A stretch of DNA of 64,000 bases from Podospora bellae-mahoneyi. Lineage: Eukaryota > Ascomycota > Sordariomycetes > Sordariales > Podosporaceae. Where the stretch lies: NCBI RefSeq assembly GCF_035222275.1, contig NW_026946359.1, positions 992,001-1,056,000 of the forward strand, read 5' to 3'. The notes below the pieces were generated by a model. It saw nothing but the letters and a program-made list of their open reading frames with translations, ran no database searches and had not been told where the DNA came from. The translations under genes and the position numbers were made by a program. Positions 1 to 11,923 of the stretch are shown in pieces (the stretch's first letter is position 1; each line of letters begins with the position of its first letter).

Positions 1-176
1 TGCCACCACTCCTCCTGGGACGACCGAAGGTGGCGGGGGGGCGGTAACAGTCACTGTGAGCACCCCTCCTGGGACAACCGACGGTGGCGGGGGGGCGGTA
101 ACAGTCACTGTAAGCACCCCTCCTGGGACAACCGGCGCTGGCGTGGTCATCGCCGTGTTAACATCGCTGGCAACCG
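1..176 (-). repeat. 54-bp in-frame tandem repeat in the membrane-protein gene
   Basis: Units starting near 11, 65 and 119 on the plus strand recur with a 54-bp period and a few substitutions. Read on the minus strand each is 18 residues of the type TVTVTAPPPPSVVPGGVL. The period is a multiple of three, so length change keeps the frame, as in cell-wall protein stalks. The array may continue past the left edge. Confidence 0.85.
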
Positions 177-3026
177 GGGATGGAGGAGGAGGTGCGGGAA
201 CAGCTGTGTCTGGGGCTACCTGGGGAATCACCACCAAGGACGTCGACTCCTGCCAGATTGTGCTGACAGGCATTCCATTGGAGAATGATGTTACGGGCAC
301 CGTCTCAACAAGAGTGACAGTACGGCCTCCTTCCTCTCCTGCTGCTGGTGGAATGACCGGGGTTGGAGGAGGAGGAGGTAGGGGCGAGGGGGTGGTGGGT
401 ATGCTGATGGGGATGGCGGAGATAGTGATTGTTGTGTCTCCGATTGTGGGAGAAGGGGGTGGACCGGTGACAATGATCGTTGTGTCTCCGGGTGCGGGAG
501 AAGGGGGTGAACCGGTGACAGTGATGGTTTTCGTGGAGATGAATGAGATGGGCGGTGCGGGGAAAGGGACGGTGACGGTTATCGTGCTGACTGGTGGTGG
601 TGCCGGGGTTGAGGCGATAACAGTGGGAAGACTTATGGTTATCGTACTAGCTGGCGCGCCGGAAGGTGAGGCAATGACAGTAGGGAGAGTAACGGTGATC
701 GTGCTGCCGGCTGCTGTAGGCGAGAGCGAAACAGGGGCTGTGACGGTGATGGTACTTCCAGGCGGTGGAATGGCTAGAGTTGGGTTGAGGCTAGGGTTTG
801 AGATGGGAGAGAGGATGACCGTCACTGTGTTTACTGGGATCGGCGTGATTGTGACGAGTATGGGTGTTGGGGGAGGTGGAGATAAGGTGAGGATTATGGG
901 GGAGGGTGTGGAGCCTGAGACAGAGGCGGCAGGCGAGAGAGCAATAGGGGTGCCGACTCGTACTGTTGTTGATGCGGCTATCACCGTGGCTGAAGGGGAT
1001 ACTGATGTGATCACTGGTGGACCTTGTGAGACCAGGGGAGACTCCGAAGTAACGATGATGGGACCTTGTGAAGGGCCTGAGGAAGGACTGGCCAAGGTAA
1101 GAGTAACTGGAGTGGTCGTCAAGGCAGTCACCGCGGATAGTGTGATATTGAGAGATACCACCGATGTGGCATTGGCGATTGTCGAGTTGAGTGGACCTGT
1201 ACCTAGAGGAGGGTTTATGAGCACGCTCGTCTGGTTCTGCGGATCATCTGCTCGGTGGTAGATCTTTCGGGGGAAAATGTTGTTCTCGCCATTCTTCTCG
1301 TTGACATCTTGAGATGAGGCTCCGTTGAGAATGGGTGCTGGAGCAGCCAGGGTGCCGATGTCCCTGCTTGCAATGATGTAAACTATAAGAAGTAATAGAT
1401 GCATTTTGAAGGCTTTAAGAAGAGCAGCAAGGCGTCGGTTTTTACAAGCAGCCCGAGAGGTCCTACTTGGGTTGATCAAGACATGGGACCTTCTTGTAAA
1501 GAGTTCAAAGTGAGTGTTTCAACTAAGTACTTTGGCCTGACGTCAAAGGTTACGAATTTGGTCAGCCTTCCGCAAATAATATATCTGCCTACCTATCCAG
1601 CCACTCCAAGTATTGTCTGCATGATGAAAGACCTTCAGCTCTCTTTTTTTAGCCAAACTATCCGCGTAATGTGGCCAAAGTGCGTTGTTTTCACTCTTCC
1701 GATGAGAAGTTGTTGCACGTGGGAACATCTTGAGGCCTGGAAGAAAGTTAGTATCCAAAACAAATCATACTCTCTGAGGTTCACGAAGACTGGACAGGCG
1801 GCTCCCAGCATCCGATGTCGAGGAGTTCATGTGCACCGTGTCCTTGACACATCACCCAAATGCTCCCTGTATAACCAACATGTTGGTTCCTGACGCATCA
1901 TTTCCGAGTCACCTGTCATGACAAATATCTGGGGATCGTGGAAATAATGCTGAAGAAGTATGACGAGACATGGGTTTCTGTGGTGTAGGGGGGAGATTTT
2001 CGAAATGCGGAGGCAGTATGACACTGTCTAAGGCATCGTGCTGACGTGAATCTCGATCCGAGACAACGCATGGCCGGAGATCACCTGTGTGTTTTTGTCG
2101 GTCCAGTCCATTCTTTCTGTGTCACCGTACCACAACGTACTCACATGGCAGGTATGGCAAGCCGGGACCTGTGGCAAGAACATGTAACCACGGGAAATCA
2201 CATTTGTTCCTGCATATTTGGAAAGTCGGGACGTCAACCGATGGTCGTATCACGGGAGTTTTGGAGCTCGTATAGGCCGTCCTTGCGTGACAAGTTTCAC
2301 AACCACACCGAGGGAACATCAACACTCTGAACACGCGGCCAGCAGCCCCATCATCTTCTGTTATATACTTCGTCAGCTCCCACACATGCCTTCCATTGTG
2401 TAATATACATTGTTCGATTGCCATCTACATCTTCCCAATGCCGAAAGATGGTCTGAACCTGAGATGTTGTTGTGTGTCAGTGTACTCCTTGTTGGCACAC
2501 GCGCCAGTGAGCTTTCATGCTGTAACGCCGCTTATGTGATATGGGTTTGATCAGCCCTGGAGTATGTAGCTAGAAACTGTTAAATATCGTGCACCCACAA
2601 GAACCGATGGTAATTGAAGACTTACATGCCAACTATGGTGGCCACCGCCAGAGTTATTCCCAAAATCGTGAGGAATGCAAGCATGAGACCCATAGCTCGC
2701 ATTTTTCTCTCTTCTTCTTCCTCAACGGTCTCTGTGCGCGGGGCAAAAACACGGACAGTCAAGGTGCGGCGGGTGGCAGTCGGGTTATTATTGGTCTCGA
2801 CTGGGTGGTTGTTGCTCTCAAGGTCGACATGATAGAAAGGGTGAGGAGAGCGAGACTCCAAAGGAATGGAATTCTGATAAACAGGAACAGCCTCATAGGG
2901 GGGGACGTTTTCGGAAGGAGCCGCTTCCCGGATGTTCCTGTCTCTCTGCATTGTCTTGACTTCTAGACTGTTTCCTGGATGTGGCTGAAAAGTGTTCAGG
3001 TTGTGATCTTGCGAAGGAGGCGCCAT
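1..3026 (-). CDS. Single-pass membrane protein with Ser/Thr/Pro-rich outer region (partial, 3' end beyond left edge)
   Basis: No family recognised. Exon 1 (3026-2626) encodes about 133 residues: a polar Pro/Asn-rich N-terminus, a basic-acidic stretch (EEEEERKMR), then a hydrophobic helix starting MGLMLAFLTILG. The frame closes right after a consensus donor (GTAAG, 2625-2621). A cag acceptor at 1366-1364 joins in phase to exon 2 (1363-1), which stays open on the minus strand to the window edge for about 454 codons. Exon 2 is rich in Ser, Thr, Val and Pro with many TITVT/TVTV motifs and ends in 18-residue repeats. The layout suggests a type II membrane protein with an O-glycosylated wall-facing region. 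The joining intron would be 1,262 bp, very long for this genome, so a missed small exon or two separate genes remain possible. The opposite strand shows a long open frame that is only a shadow. Confidence 0.6.
1364..2625 (-). other. Probable 1.26-kb intron of the membrane-protein gene
   Basis: The stretch between the supported donor (2625-2621) and acceptor (1366-1364). Only short scattered open frames occur on both strands and none resembles a known protein. An alternative acceptor (ttatag, ending 1383) gives the wrong phase. The aag at 1369-1367 would also be in phase. I see no element ends or target-site duplication that would explain the length. Confidence 0.45.
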
Positions 3027-4423
3027 CGGTACGCAGTTGTTGAACTCGAGATGGCAGTCAGTTTTGCAGTCAGCGACTCGGGAAACTTTCTCTCGTTACT
3101 TAGGCGGCGGGCTGTCCTGTCCAGTTTCTGCCTGGCAGTGAAAAGGGCGGTTCTGAGCATCGTTCCTTCCTTGCCAGAGGAGATATCGGCTTCAGATGAC
3201 GTAGGTATATTATATTCAATTACACACCTGGCAGCCACTCCATGCCGGCCTGGCATCTCTTTGGCTGATTTCTATCATCCTCTTCATAGAGCACATTGAC
3301 CAGGTGGTATGGTATGATATGAAATAGTTGCTCTCTCCTGTGAACACACTGCCTGAGAGCCACCAATAATGCCATCATCCAATCAGCCCCTAGCCTTCCC
3401 CACAAGCGCTCTATTTGAGTGCCTCAGAAATTTGCATGTCTTTGTAACACCTTCAGTCACTTCCACTGTCCCCAGACTGGATCCAACCTCCCATGTGTCG
3501 TCTCGGCTGTTGACATCGTCAACCAGCCCCTTTCTACGACAAGGCCGCCAAACAGAGTTTAATCTGGTTACAACAATGAGAAGACTGATCTAATCATGAA
3601 GATGCCTGGCCAATTTGGTGCTTCCAGTTGTGACAGGACCGCACACCGTGACCGCAACTTCCCATGCAGTTGGTATTTAGAAATTCTTTGTTCTGGCTTC
3701 ACTCGGGAAATTGGTTGGTTACTTACCAGCACCGCCAGCCCAACAGTGCCGAGGTTTTTCAAGCTTATAATACTCCCCCACCTCTCTCCTTCAACACTTG
3801 CTTCTTCCATTCTTCAAAACCTTCCGGTCCGTCAGCTTTTCCATCCCCACATCGCCTCTATTTTATTCTCCATATTGTGTCTCCAAGTGCTTCAGAGTAC
3901 GAGCTTCATTAAGTCGAGAAATCATCATACCATATATTCAGCACCAACACGTTTGTCGAACGCAATTTCTCGATCACGGCACACCGCCTACCCCAAAATC
4001 CAGTCCACGACTTTCATCAGTCTCAATCCTGAGCATTCCCGTTCCTCCCTCGAGACACAATCATCTGACATCTTTTCATCATCCATAAGCACACAGACTG
4101 GCTCACAGATAGTCATCTCACGCACCAAGACGGCGCCCTTTCCACATCAAACATCTCTACAGACTAACTCCACTGATCATCAGTCAGACGATCACTGTTG
4201 TCGCAGCCGTCACCATAATACCATCATCTCAGTCATCATTTTACAGCATCGCATCTTCACATAAAACCCTTTTCACCTATTCATAATCTGGTTCTCTGTT
4301 AGCAGTTTGCATGTTATAAAGTATCACTCAACACATTTCTCATCTACAAACGGTATCTATACACCGATCTTGACGTCTTTTCTCACCTCTCATCCCTCCG
4401 TTGTTATTTCACTTCGCGCTATA
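3027..4423. promoter_or_regulatory. Divergent upstream region and long leader of the SET gene
   Basis: Lies between two divergent genes. A TATA-like TATAATA at 3766-3772 is followed by a CT-rich stretch and CAAC-type start sites around 3780-3800, a usual fungal core promoter. If used, the SET-gene leader would be about 600 nt, C/T/A-rich. A long open frame across 3596-4264 reflects this composition (Ser/His/Thr/Ile-rich, no domain) and is not called. Confidence 0.4.
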
Positions 4424-5629
4424 ATGGAGCCCATCAAGATCAAGACCACCGTTCTCACCGCCGACGCTTTGGCGAAAGCCATGGCCGAGATGCAATTCAT
4501 CCTTTCCCAGCTAACCCCCTCAGAGTACAAAGATGCCCTGGCCATCCAGTCAGGCGACGTTTCCGACCGATCAGCTCAGAACCTGTTCTCCGACCCGGGG
4601 GGCAACGACTCGGTCAGCTCTGACCAAAACCTCACCACCACAACAACCCTTGCCTGTCCCAGTCATCCAACCACCGACGAACCCACCACCACCGAGACAA
4701 AACCCGGGCAAAACAACTACCACATCCTCCCGCACCCGGTCCCGGTCTCCAAATCTGAGCCGCGGACTGTGAAAATCGGCACGCTAAACAACATCCCCAT
4801 CTACCACTACTTCTCCCACGCCGAGCAGTTCCTCGCAAGCCAAGAATACGCCACCCCGTTCGGGAAGCGCTTCCTCCTCGACGAGCCAGACAGCTTGTTG
4901 CCTTCCGATGACCCCTCTGACAGGGTTTTCCACCCTCCCCCCCACTCGGAGGAGTGGTGGCCCGGTCCGGGGAACGCAAACAGGGATTTTCGATTCAAGA
5001 AATATTTTGAGATACGTAAGTCGGGGCTTGGGGGGTTAGGGGCGTTTGCTACGGTGGATATTGCGATGGGTAGGGTTATCTTGCTGGAGAGGCCGCTGCT
5101 GTTGACCACGCATGGGAGGGTGGAGGATGATGTGTTGGCGATGCGGCAGGAGGGGAAGGGAATTTATAGGAGCTTGGATGGGGGAGGTGAGGTGGGGTGG
5201 GTGAGCAGGGTGAAGGATCGGAATTGGTGAGTTTATATACTGGATCTTAAGTTACCTAGTTGAGGGCGAGTTGGTGGCTGACATGATGTGTGTCTGTGTA
5301 GCTTTGATCTGGGAGGTGGGATAGGTTTCTTTGGGATTGCCTCGAGGTTCAACCATGCTTGTCAGGGTGCGGCGAATGTGAATTATAAGTATGATCATCA
5401 GAGAAAGGTGATGGTTATGACGGCGAGGAGGGATATCAAGGCGGCGACGGAGCTGTTTATTGACTATGGGGCTGGGTCTTCGGCTTGCTTGTATGCCATG
5501 TATGGGTTTGTTTGTCGGTGCGGTGGGGGGTGCCGGCGGTTGACGAGGAGGGATTTGGAGGCCATGGGGGCTGGGTTGAAGGAACTTGTGAAGTGGGGGT
5601 TGGCGAGTGAGAAGGAATTGGCGTGGTGA
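4424..5629 (+). CDS. SET-domain protein (SET5-like family)
   Basis: Likely 376 residues in two exons, 4424-5226 and 5302-5629, with a 75-bp intron (GTGAGT...GTAG) splitting a Cys codon. The ATG at 4424 is chosen because upstream in-frame sequence is leader-like. The N-terminal ~180 residues are low-complexity Thr/Pro/Ser-rich. The SET fold then begins near the IRKSGLGGLGAFA segment and continues after the intron with RFNHACQG (the NHxC cofactor motif, about 285-288), FIDYG with the catalytic-type Tyr (about 323), and a short CRCGGGC Cys cluster (about 339-345). This layout matches the many fungal SET proteins resembling SET5, which are presumed lysine methyltransferases. The substrate cannot be told from sequence. 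A stop directly follows a short post-SET helix. Confidence 0.85.
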
Positions 5630-8600
5630 TTGGGGGTTTGATAGGGGGGATGAAATGCGGTAATTTATGTGGGTGATTTTCTCGCAGTTTTTTTTTTTTT
5701 TTTTGGTTGTATTTCGCTGCTTTGGTGAATTGAACGTTGTGTTGAAGTTTTATTGATGGTCCTGGTGACAAGTTGGTTTACAACATAACTATTGATACAC
5801 GTCAGTATAAACGTGTATTGACCGTCGACTTACCATGCGTGCTTCACTTGATAAATCCCCGCAGGGACATCGTTGGATCAAGGAAAAGGGGCTTCCAGGC
5901 GACAGGCTAGGGGTTAGGGTATGAAGGTCTTGCCCCTTTTTGACCCCTATTTGCTGATGTTATGCTGCTTCCACACCCATCATAGATAAGCATCATGTTT
6001 CCAAGGGAGACCGGGCCTATTGGTAGGGGCGCTCAACAGAAGAGGTATTTCTGTTGCGCATCATGACAAAATCGAGCAATCTGCAACCATAAACCCCATC
6101 TGACATCCGGGCAAGAGCTCAACGCAAAGGGTCCTCTCGTCTTTCGTGAAGCACACAGAAAGGGTTAAGGTTGATTGATGGCCTCGTTCGTATTCCAAAG
6201 TTGAACACCCTATCACACATGCAAGCGTGATATGACACTATACCACTCGAGATATTGAGGCGGCAGGAGACGGCAGGCCATGAGGAGCTTAACTGGCGGA
6301 CGGCAAGGCCAGAATCTGCAAGCCTCATCCCAAACTTTCCGGGGACGACCACATCAGGGACACACACACGCACACACCCAGGCAGACAGAGTGGTAGGTG
6401 AATGAGCGGACGCGATCCGGCTGCATGCATCCAAAAGTGCGATATTCTCCAGATTGCCATGTTGTCCGATGTGGCCTAGTGCATATGTGGCCCATCCCAC
6501 ACTCAGGCCTCGCTACGACGCTGAAGCAGATAGAAACCGATAGGCAGGGCAGGAAAAATAGATGGGCTCGACACCCTCTTTTCATGAGTGATGTGAAGGG
6601 GAAAGGGGTGGGGTGGTAGTATTTGTTTTCCATCCCACGGCCGGCAAACTACTGGCTCATAACGCAAGGCCGAGGGTTGCCGACGAGGTGCGTGTGCGTT
6701 TGTGTGTTGCCTTGTCCAATATCAATCACCTTTCTTCGTATCACGACTTGGTTGCAGCCTTCCTGCCAACCACTATGGATGCTTGATTTGAGCAAACACA
6801 CCTGCTTCTATGATCAGTCAATTTTGCGGAGACACGCCAGCGCTTCTCTGCTCCTTGATATCAAGCAGGTCTGATGTAATGTAAGCAGTCGGCCCCTCAT
6901 CGTGAGATCTGATAAACAAATGGCGATATCGGCACGGCTTTTGCCTTCCTTTGCCTAGAGACGGTTGTCAAGTTTCCAAAAAAAGAAAAGAGGGTTCGAA
7001 ATGAGACAAGATGACGGCTGAATTCGCAAAAGGCCAACTGGATGAGAGGCGGTGAGGCGCCGGAAAATTGAGTCATAGAAAGCCAGATAGAGCTTCTCTT
7101 GTGTGAGATGTTGGATGGATAGCTAGGGAGATCTCGGCATGTGCATTGGGACGGAAAGCTACTTGCTCAAATGCTGCGATGGCCGCCAAGATGAAGCTGC
7201 AGCAAGCACGCTAGGCTAATGCAGCAGATCTCGAATCGTTTTGGGCCGTCTGGGGGGAATACAGACACCAAAGCTATATGGATTGGATGGTCGTCATGGC
7301 GAGCACTACCTAGAAATGGCTTGGTCGTAGATTGGAACCGGAAGATAAGCATTTGAACCGGGCCATCGATAACCAATCGATAATGATGAGGACATTGAAC
7401 CGCTCGTGCTCTGGTGGGAAACCGAGTGGGATGCCACCACCGCCTCGGCCGCGGATGCAAGCACTCTGGGCCGTTGGTGATTCATACGAATAAAACAGGT
7501 CGGTGGCGCACGAATGAGAAATGGATTTTGCTCTGGCGTGAATATCGAGCAAATCCTCGGGGGGAACAGCCGCAACTGGGTGTGAATGGGCTGTTAATTG
7601 AGGGGCCGGTGGAGGTATAAGACCCGAATATGAAGAGGTGCAGACGCCGGACGGGCCATAGTCTGATACGAGGGATAGCCGAGCGCTCAATGCCTGTGAG
7701 CACCCATGTGGCTTCTAGAACGATTGGACAATGAACAAGGTGTGCGAGGCACGGCGAATGTATGTAATCCATGTCGGCACGATCTAGATGATGCGTATAC
7801 ACCCGCTGTATGTCATGGCCGTCTCGGCATCATGAGCATATGTCTGCCTTTCAAATGTCAACCTCCGCCGAGAAAAAGACCGGTCTGGCCGGAAAGCTCC
7901 GGAGGGCATCAACCTCACCTCTTCGATGCCGTAATGGGGCCGAGGACCCTCGATGACATCTTGATCGACCGATCCAGAAAGACAGAAGCTGGTGTGGTGG
8001 AGGGGCATCCGGCTTTACTGACTTGGGCTGGCCGAGCCACAATCTTGGTCAAGAATGAGCAAGTATGAGATGGCGGTCAACATGTTGCGTTCTAGTAATG
8101 CTTTTTGGGGTATCTTCCAATTGACGAAGCCTCTGCCGCAATTGATTGGCGAAGGAATATTATTCCGTGGGGAAGGGACAACAAGAACATGGAGTCCAAT
8201 TAGATAGCCAAGTTTTCCCACCTTCTCGGTTTATACGGCTTACGGGACACAACCAGCGGTCCCTTTGGCACGTTTGGCACGGAGATGGTGGTGAGAAAAC
8301 CGTGGGAGGGTACCCCACGCGGGTTATGGAGTGGACGTCAGTCTCCCGGGCAGATCGGGACCTGCCTCTGGGCGTATGCCAAATGTTGTCGGCCTAGGAC
8401 ACCAGCCAAACGGAAAGCTATCCGTTCAGGTGTCATGGTGGCATCTAGAGCTATTTGCTGGCTCAACTGGTTGACGACTAAAGGTAGAACGAGTGGCCGT
8501 CCCCAAAACTCCAATGCCATTTCATTACGTCTCAGAACACACAACAACCACTGGCTGTCTGCCTAGTTCCGTATACTAACGGGTAGCTGTTTACAGGTGT

Positions 8601-10015
8601 GTGTGGTGAGACCCGTGGGGGTAAAGGAGAGAATGGGTAGGCCGATAAGGTGCTTTTGTGGCATGATTGGGAGATGCCGGAGGGGAGAGGCTGAGAGGGA
8701 CCCCGCCTCGACCAGAGTGTGTGCCAAGTTCAGCGGCACCATGGTGCGTTGACCGACGTTACTCTGAATCCCGGGAAGTTGTGTACACGCTTTTAGAACC
8801 GGCATGGAGTTTGATGTATATCGCTCATGGAGGCTCGACAGGGGGAGGGATATTGACATCCGGGTGAGATGGAGGTCGTCCGCGCCTCTCTTGCTTGTGA
8901 TACTGCTTGCTGAGTTGGCCCTTCTTTCCGAGCGGTGGCAAGATGAGTTTTCCCTCATCCGATAAGCTCCGAGCAGCGGATGTTTGATATATCGAGCCAC
9001 GCCCGAGAGTAATCCGGGGAACTCTCCACAGAGCGATAAGCCACCTCAGAGCTCACAAGGAAATGTGATGGGTCAAAACGCCATAATATCCGGGCCTGTC
9101 GAGCTGGCAACCTGGAAGTGCAGAATGCAGACCGACCGCCTGTTGACGGCCAGAGAACACAGGCAGCCGTGACGCAGGCATCCCCAGCACCAGGAATCGG
9201 ATGAGACATCTGGGGGGGGAGAGAAAGTTGAGTTGACGGGTGCTGTGCGCACAAGCTGTGCTGCAGCTGGTTTCCCTTGCAGCATGGATGGAAGCAGCGA
9301 AGTTTTTTCTGTAGGCTGCCCTGGTTTTAGTCGAGCGCCAAGACATGGCTTTTGGCGGGGTTGTACCCTCTAGCTCCAACTTTCACACCCCACCTTTTCT
9401 CAGCCGAGGGTCAGCGAGGCACCACAAGCCAGCGAGGGGCAGCATTTCGAGGCTTGCCATTTGCTATCACCTATGCACATTCTGCTTCCTTAAGACGCGG
9501 CCATCTGAGATAAGACATTGTGAGAGGTAAAGTGAGGTTGTAATATGCCAGGTCCCAACCATCCCAAAGAGGCAGTCGACACCATCAGGATGAGCCAGAA
9601 CACGGAGCGAAACGCGAGGGCAGCCTAACCATGAGGAGACACCTCTAACACAGACCGGGATACCTCTCATCATGGTGTGTGATGCACAGCGATGCGCCTG
9701 CGTCTCTCATCCTGTTCACCGACTCCACCAGCGGCATGGAATTTGACTCCTTCCCGCTTGGGGTGGTCCTAATTTTCTTTTTGTCTCGCCTTTTTTTTTG
9801 CGGTCGACCAGTGAGTGTGGTTTTACAACGCTGACACCCCCAAGCCCAAGCCTCCTTCTCCTGCAACCACACACGAGCTTACTACAACCGTCCATTCTTC
9901 GTACGCTCCGGCCGCAGCAGGATACGTACCTCGCCTGGCTCTAGGACCTTGGAGTCAAGAAGCACTTCCTCGCCTTACTTTCCGCCCTCCCCTTCTTCCT
10001 CTTTTCTTCTTCACC
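5630..10015. other. Gene-poor stretch, 4.4 kb
   Basis: No supported coding gene on either strand; the open frames are short, overlapping and unlike known proteins. It holds a 17-base T run (5688-5704), a telomere-like GGGGTTAGGGT word near 5908-5918, a CA-rich patch near 6360-6380, and a T-rich tract at about 9775-9800 that leads into the APRT promoter. No RNA gene recognised. Confidence 0.5.
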
Positions 10016-10933
10016 ATGAGTGCCCCCGCCGACTCTGCCCAACCTCTGGCGTCGACCAGCAACGATCAGGTTCCCACCTCTGCTGATATCACCACCAGCG
10101 ATGCCTCGAGAGGACAGTCCGCCTCCGCCTCCGCCAGTGCCTCCGAACTCGCCCGTACAAAGATAACTCTCCAGGGCGCCCTCAAGTCGTTCCAGGACTT
10201 TCCCATTCCCGGTATCAACTTCATCGATATCCTCCCCTTGTTCCAGGACCCCGCCATCCACAACGCCCTGCTCCGCGCCCTCGAGCTCCAGGTGCTTGAG
10301 TTTGTTGGCAGCTTGAAGCCCGATGTGGTTGTGGGGTTGGATGCGCGGGGTTTCCTCTTCGGCCCTTCGCTCGCCCTGAAGCTCGACGCGAGCTTCGTGC
10401 CCGTCCGCAAAAAGGGCAAGATGCCCGGCCCCTGCGTGACGGCTGCCTATGAGAAGGAGTACGGCACCGACTTTTTCCAGATGCAAGAGGGTGCTATCAA
10501 GCCGGGCCAGAAGGTCCTGGTCGTGGATGACATTATTGCTACCGGTACGTTTTTTCTGAACTGAACTAAGTGGAATATTGCGCCATTGCGGCGGCCATTC
10601 ACCACCCCTGGAACCTCCCCGCCAATGGGTTTCCCAAATTTTTTAGCACCGCCCCCTGCTTTCGAAAAACACCGGCCGCCGTTGCGGTCATACGTTGGGA
10701 AACCGCTCAAAAGCTTGGTTCTTCCGAGCTTCCTAAAAAGCCACAAATGAAACGAGCCTAGACTAACACAATCTTCACTCACAGGTGGATCTGCCGCGGC
10801 CGCTGGCACCTTGGTGAAGCAGCTCGGAGGTGAGCTGGTCGGCTATCTCTTCATTCTCGAGATTGCCTTCCTCAAGGGCCGTGAGAAGCTCGGTGGCGTT
10901 CCTACCATTACTCTCCTCGAGACGGATGAGTAA
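10016..10933 (+). CDS. Adenine phosphoribosyltransferase
   Basis: Converts adenine and PRPP to AMP in purine salvage, in the cytoplasm. Two exons, 10016-10544 and 10785-10933, joined across a 240-bp intron (GTACGT...ACAG), give 225 residues. The intron cuts the PRPP loop, which after splicing reads [16 protein letters not shown] (about 169-184), the defining motif of the family. Other typical blocks are [28 protein letters not shown] and [10 protein letters not shown]. The first ~45 residues are a Ser/Ala/Thr-rich extension ahead of the conserved domain, longer than in most homologues. The ATG at 10016 follows a pyrimidine-rich leader and no in-frame ATG lies upstream. The yeast counterpart is APT1. 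Confidence 0.95.
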
Positions 10934-11923
10934 AATAGCTCGGCCGACATCGGTGCTTACACACTGACAACACACACATAACAACACAATTCGGCGGGCT
11001 CTTATCCGACATATCCATATTCGACGGTTTCCGGGCTTTTTTATTTTTCAACATGAAACAGTTCAAATACCCCTACATTTGTTTTTTCTTACACGGGATG
11101 ATTATTCGTCAATGATGGGTGTGTGCGCGTGTGGATTTTTCTTGGCCGATAGACTACTACTCCTACTGAGATCTTCAGGCAAACGGCATGGGAGCTTTAC
11201 TGGATGGGCGTTGTGGTTTGTTCAAAAATCCGGAGTGGTGATTTGTGATGTGGTTGTGGGCAAGGACATCATCACTATCAGGGAAAGTAATCAAGTAGAC
11301 TTTGGGGCTTGCTGATTGTTTCTCTTGTTGTACTACCACTACCTACACTCTCGCCACGTTGCCTCGGTTGTGGGCGACGGGCAAAAATGAATAAAAAAAA
11401 ATAACATAAGAATCGCTCTTTCATAGGTTCATATGAGATATGGGACCATAATATATCTTCCCGTACTGCAATCAAGTAAGTGTGTGCTGCATCTCGCTCA
11501 AATCAATCAATATCACATCACATGCATCGATCATCAGAGGGCAAGTTCGTACATACACCTAAACATCAAGGTTCTCAGTCCTACCCTCGAGATGTAACAG
11601 CCAGTCTAGATTGATTGACTGCACAAAAAGTGGATAAATCCAATGTCGACTATGGCAACGGCCCAGCATAAAGTGCAGAGGCAGCATGCAGCGGCCTCTA
11701 AAGATGGGATGAAAAAACATACTACTTGTATACATCCAACGCTAAATGCAAAAAATAAACACTTCTAACCACCATCATCTAACCTGACATCAACCCAAAC
11801 ACAATTACCACTCACCAAATGAATCCATATATACAAAACTCCATACCTTAAAAATTCACACCACCCACTCCCACCCATCAATCATATCTCCCTAGCCCTA
11901 ACCCCCCACCTACACCTAAACTC
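10934..11923. other. Convergent intergenic region between APRT and the EDEM gene
   Basis: Holds the 3' ends of two converging genes. AT-rich towards 11700-11880. A GGGGGGTTAGGG-type word is present on the minus strand near 11893-11904. No coding gene or RNA gene seen. Confidence 0.5.

Noticed and set aside
56-1261. 401-codon frame on the plus strand, Gly/Val/Thr-rich
   Set aside because: It is the antisense of the Ser/Thr/Pro-rich exon. Its composition and repeats are explained by the minus-strand protein, which joins in phase to a membrane-helix exon.
3596-4264. 222-codon plus-strand frame before the SET gene
   Set aside because: Ser/His/Ile/Thr-rich by base composition, no domain, and it lies in the expected leader after the TATA-like element.
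9941-10486. 181-codon minus-strand frame over APRT
   Set aside because: Shadow of the APRT exon, which has full family motifs on the plus strand.
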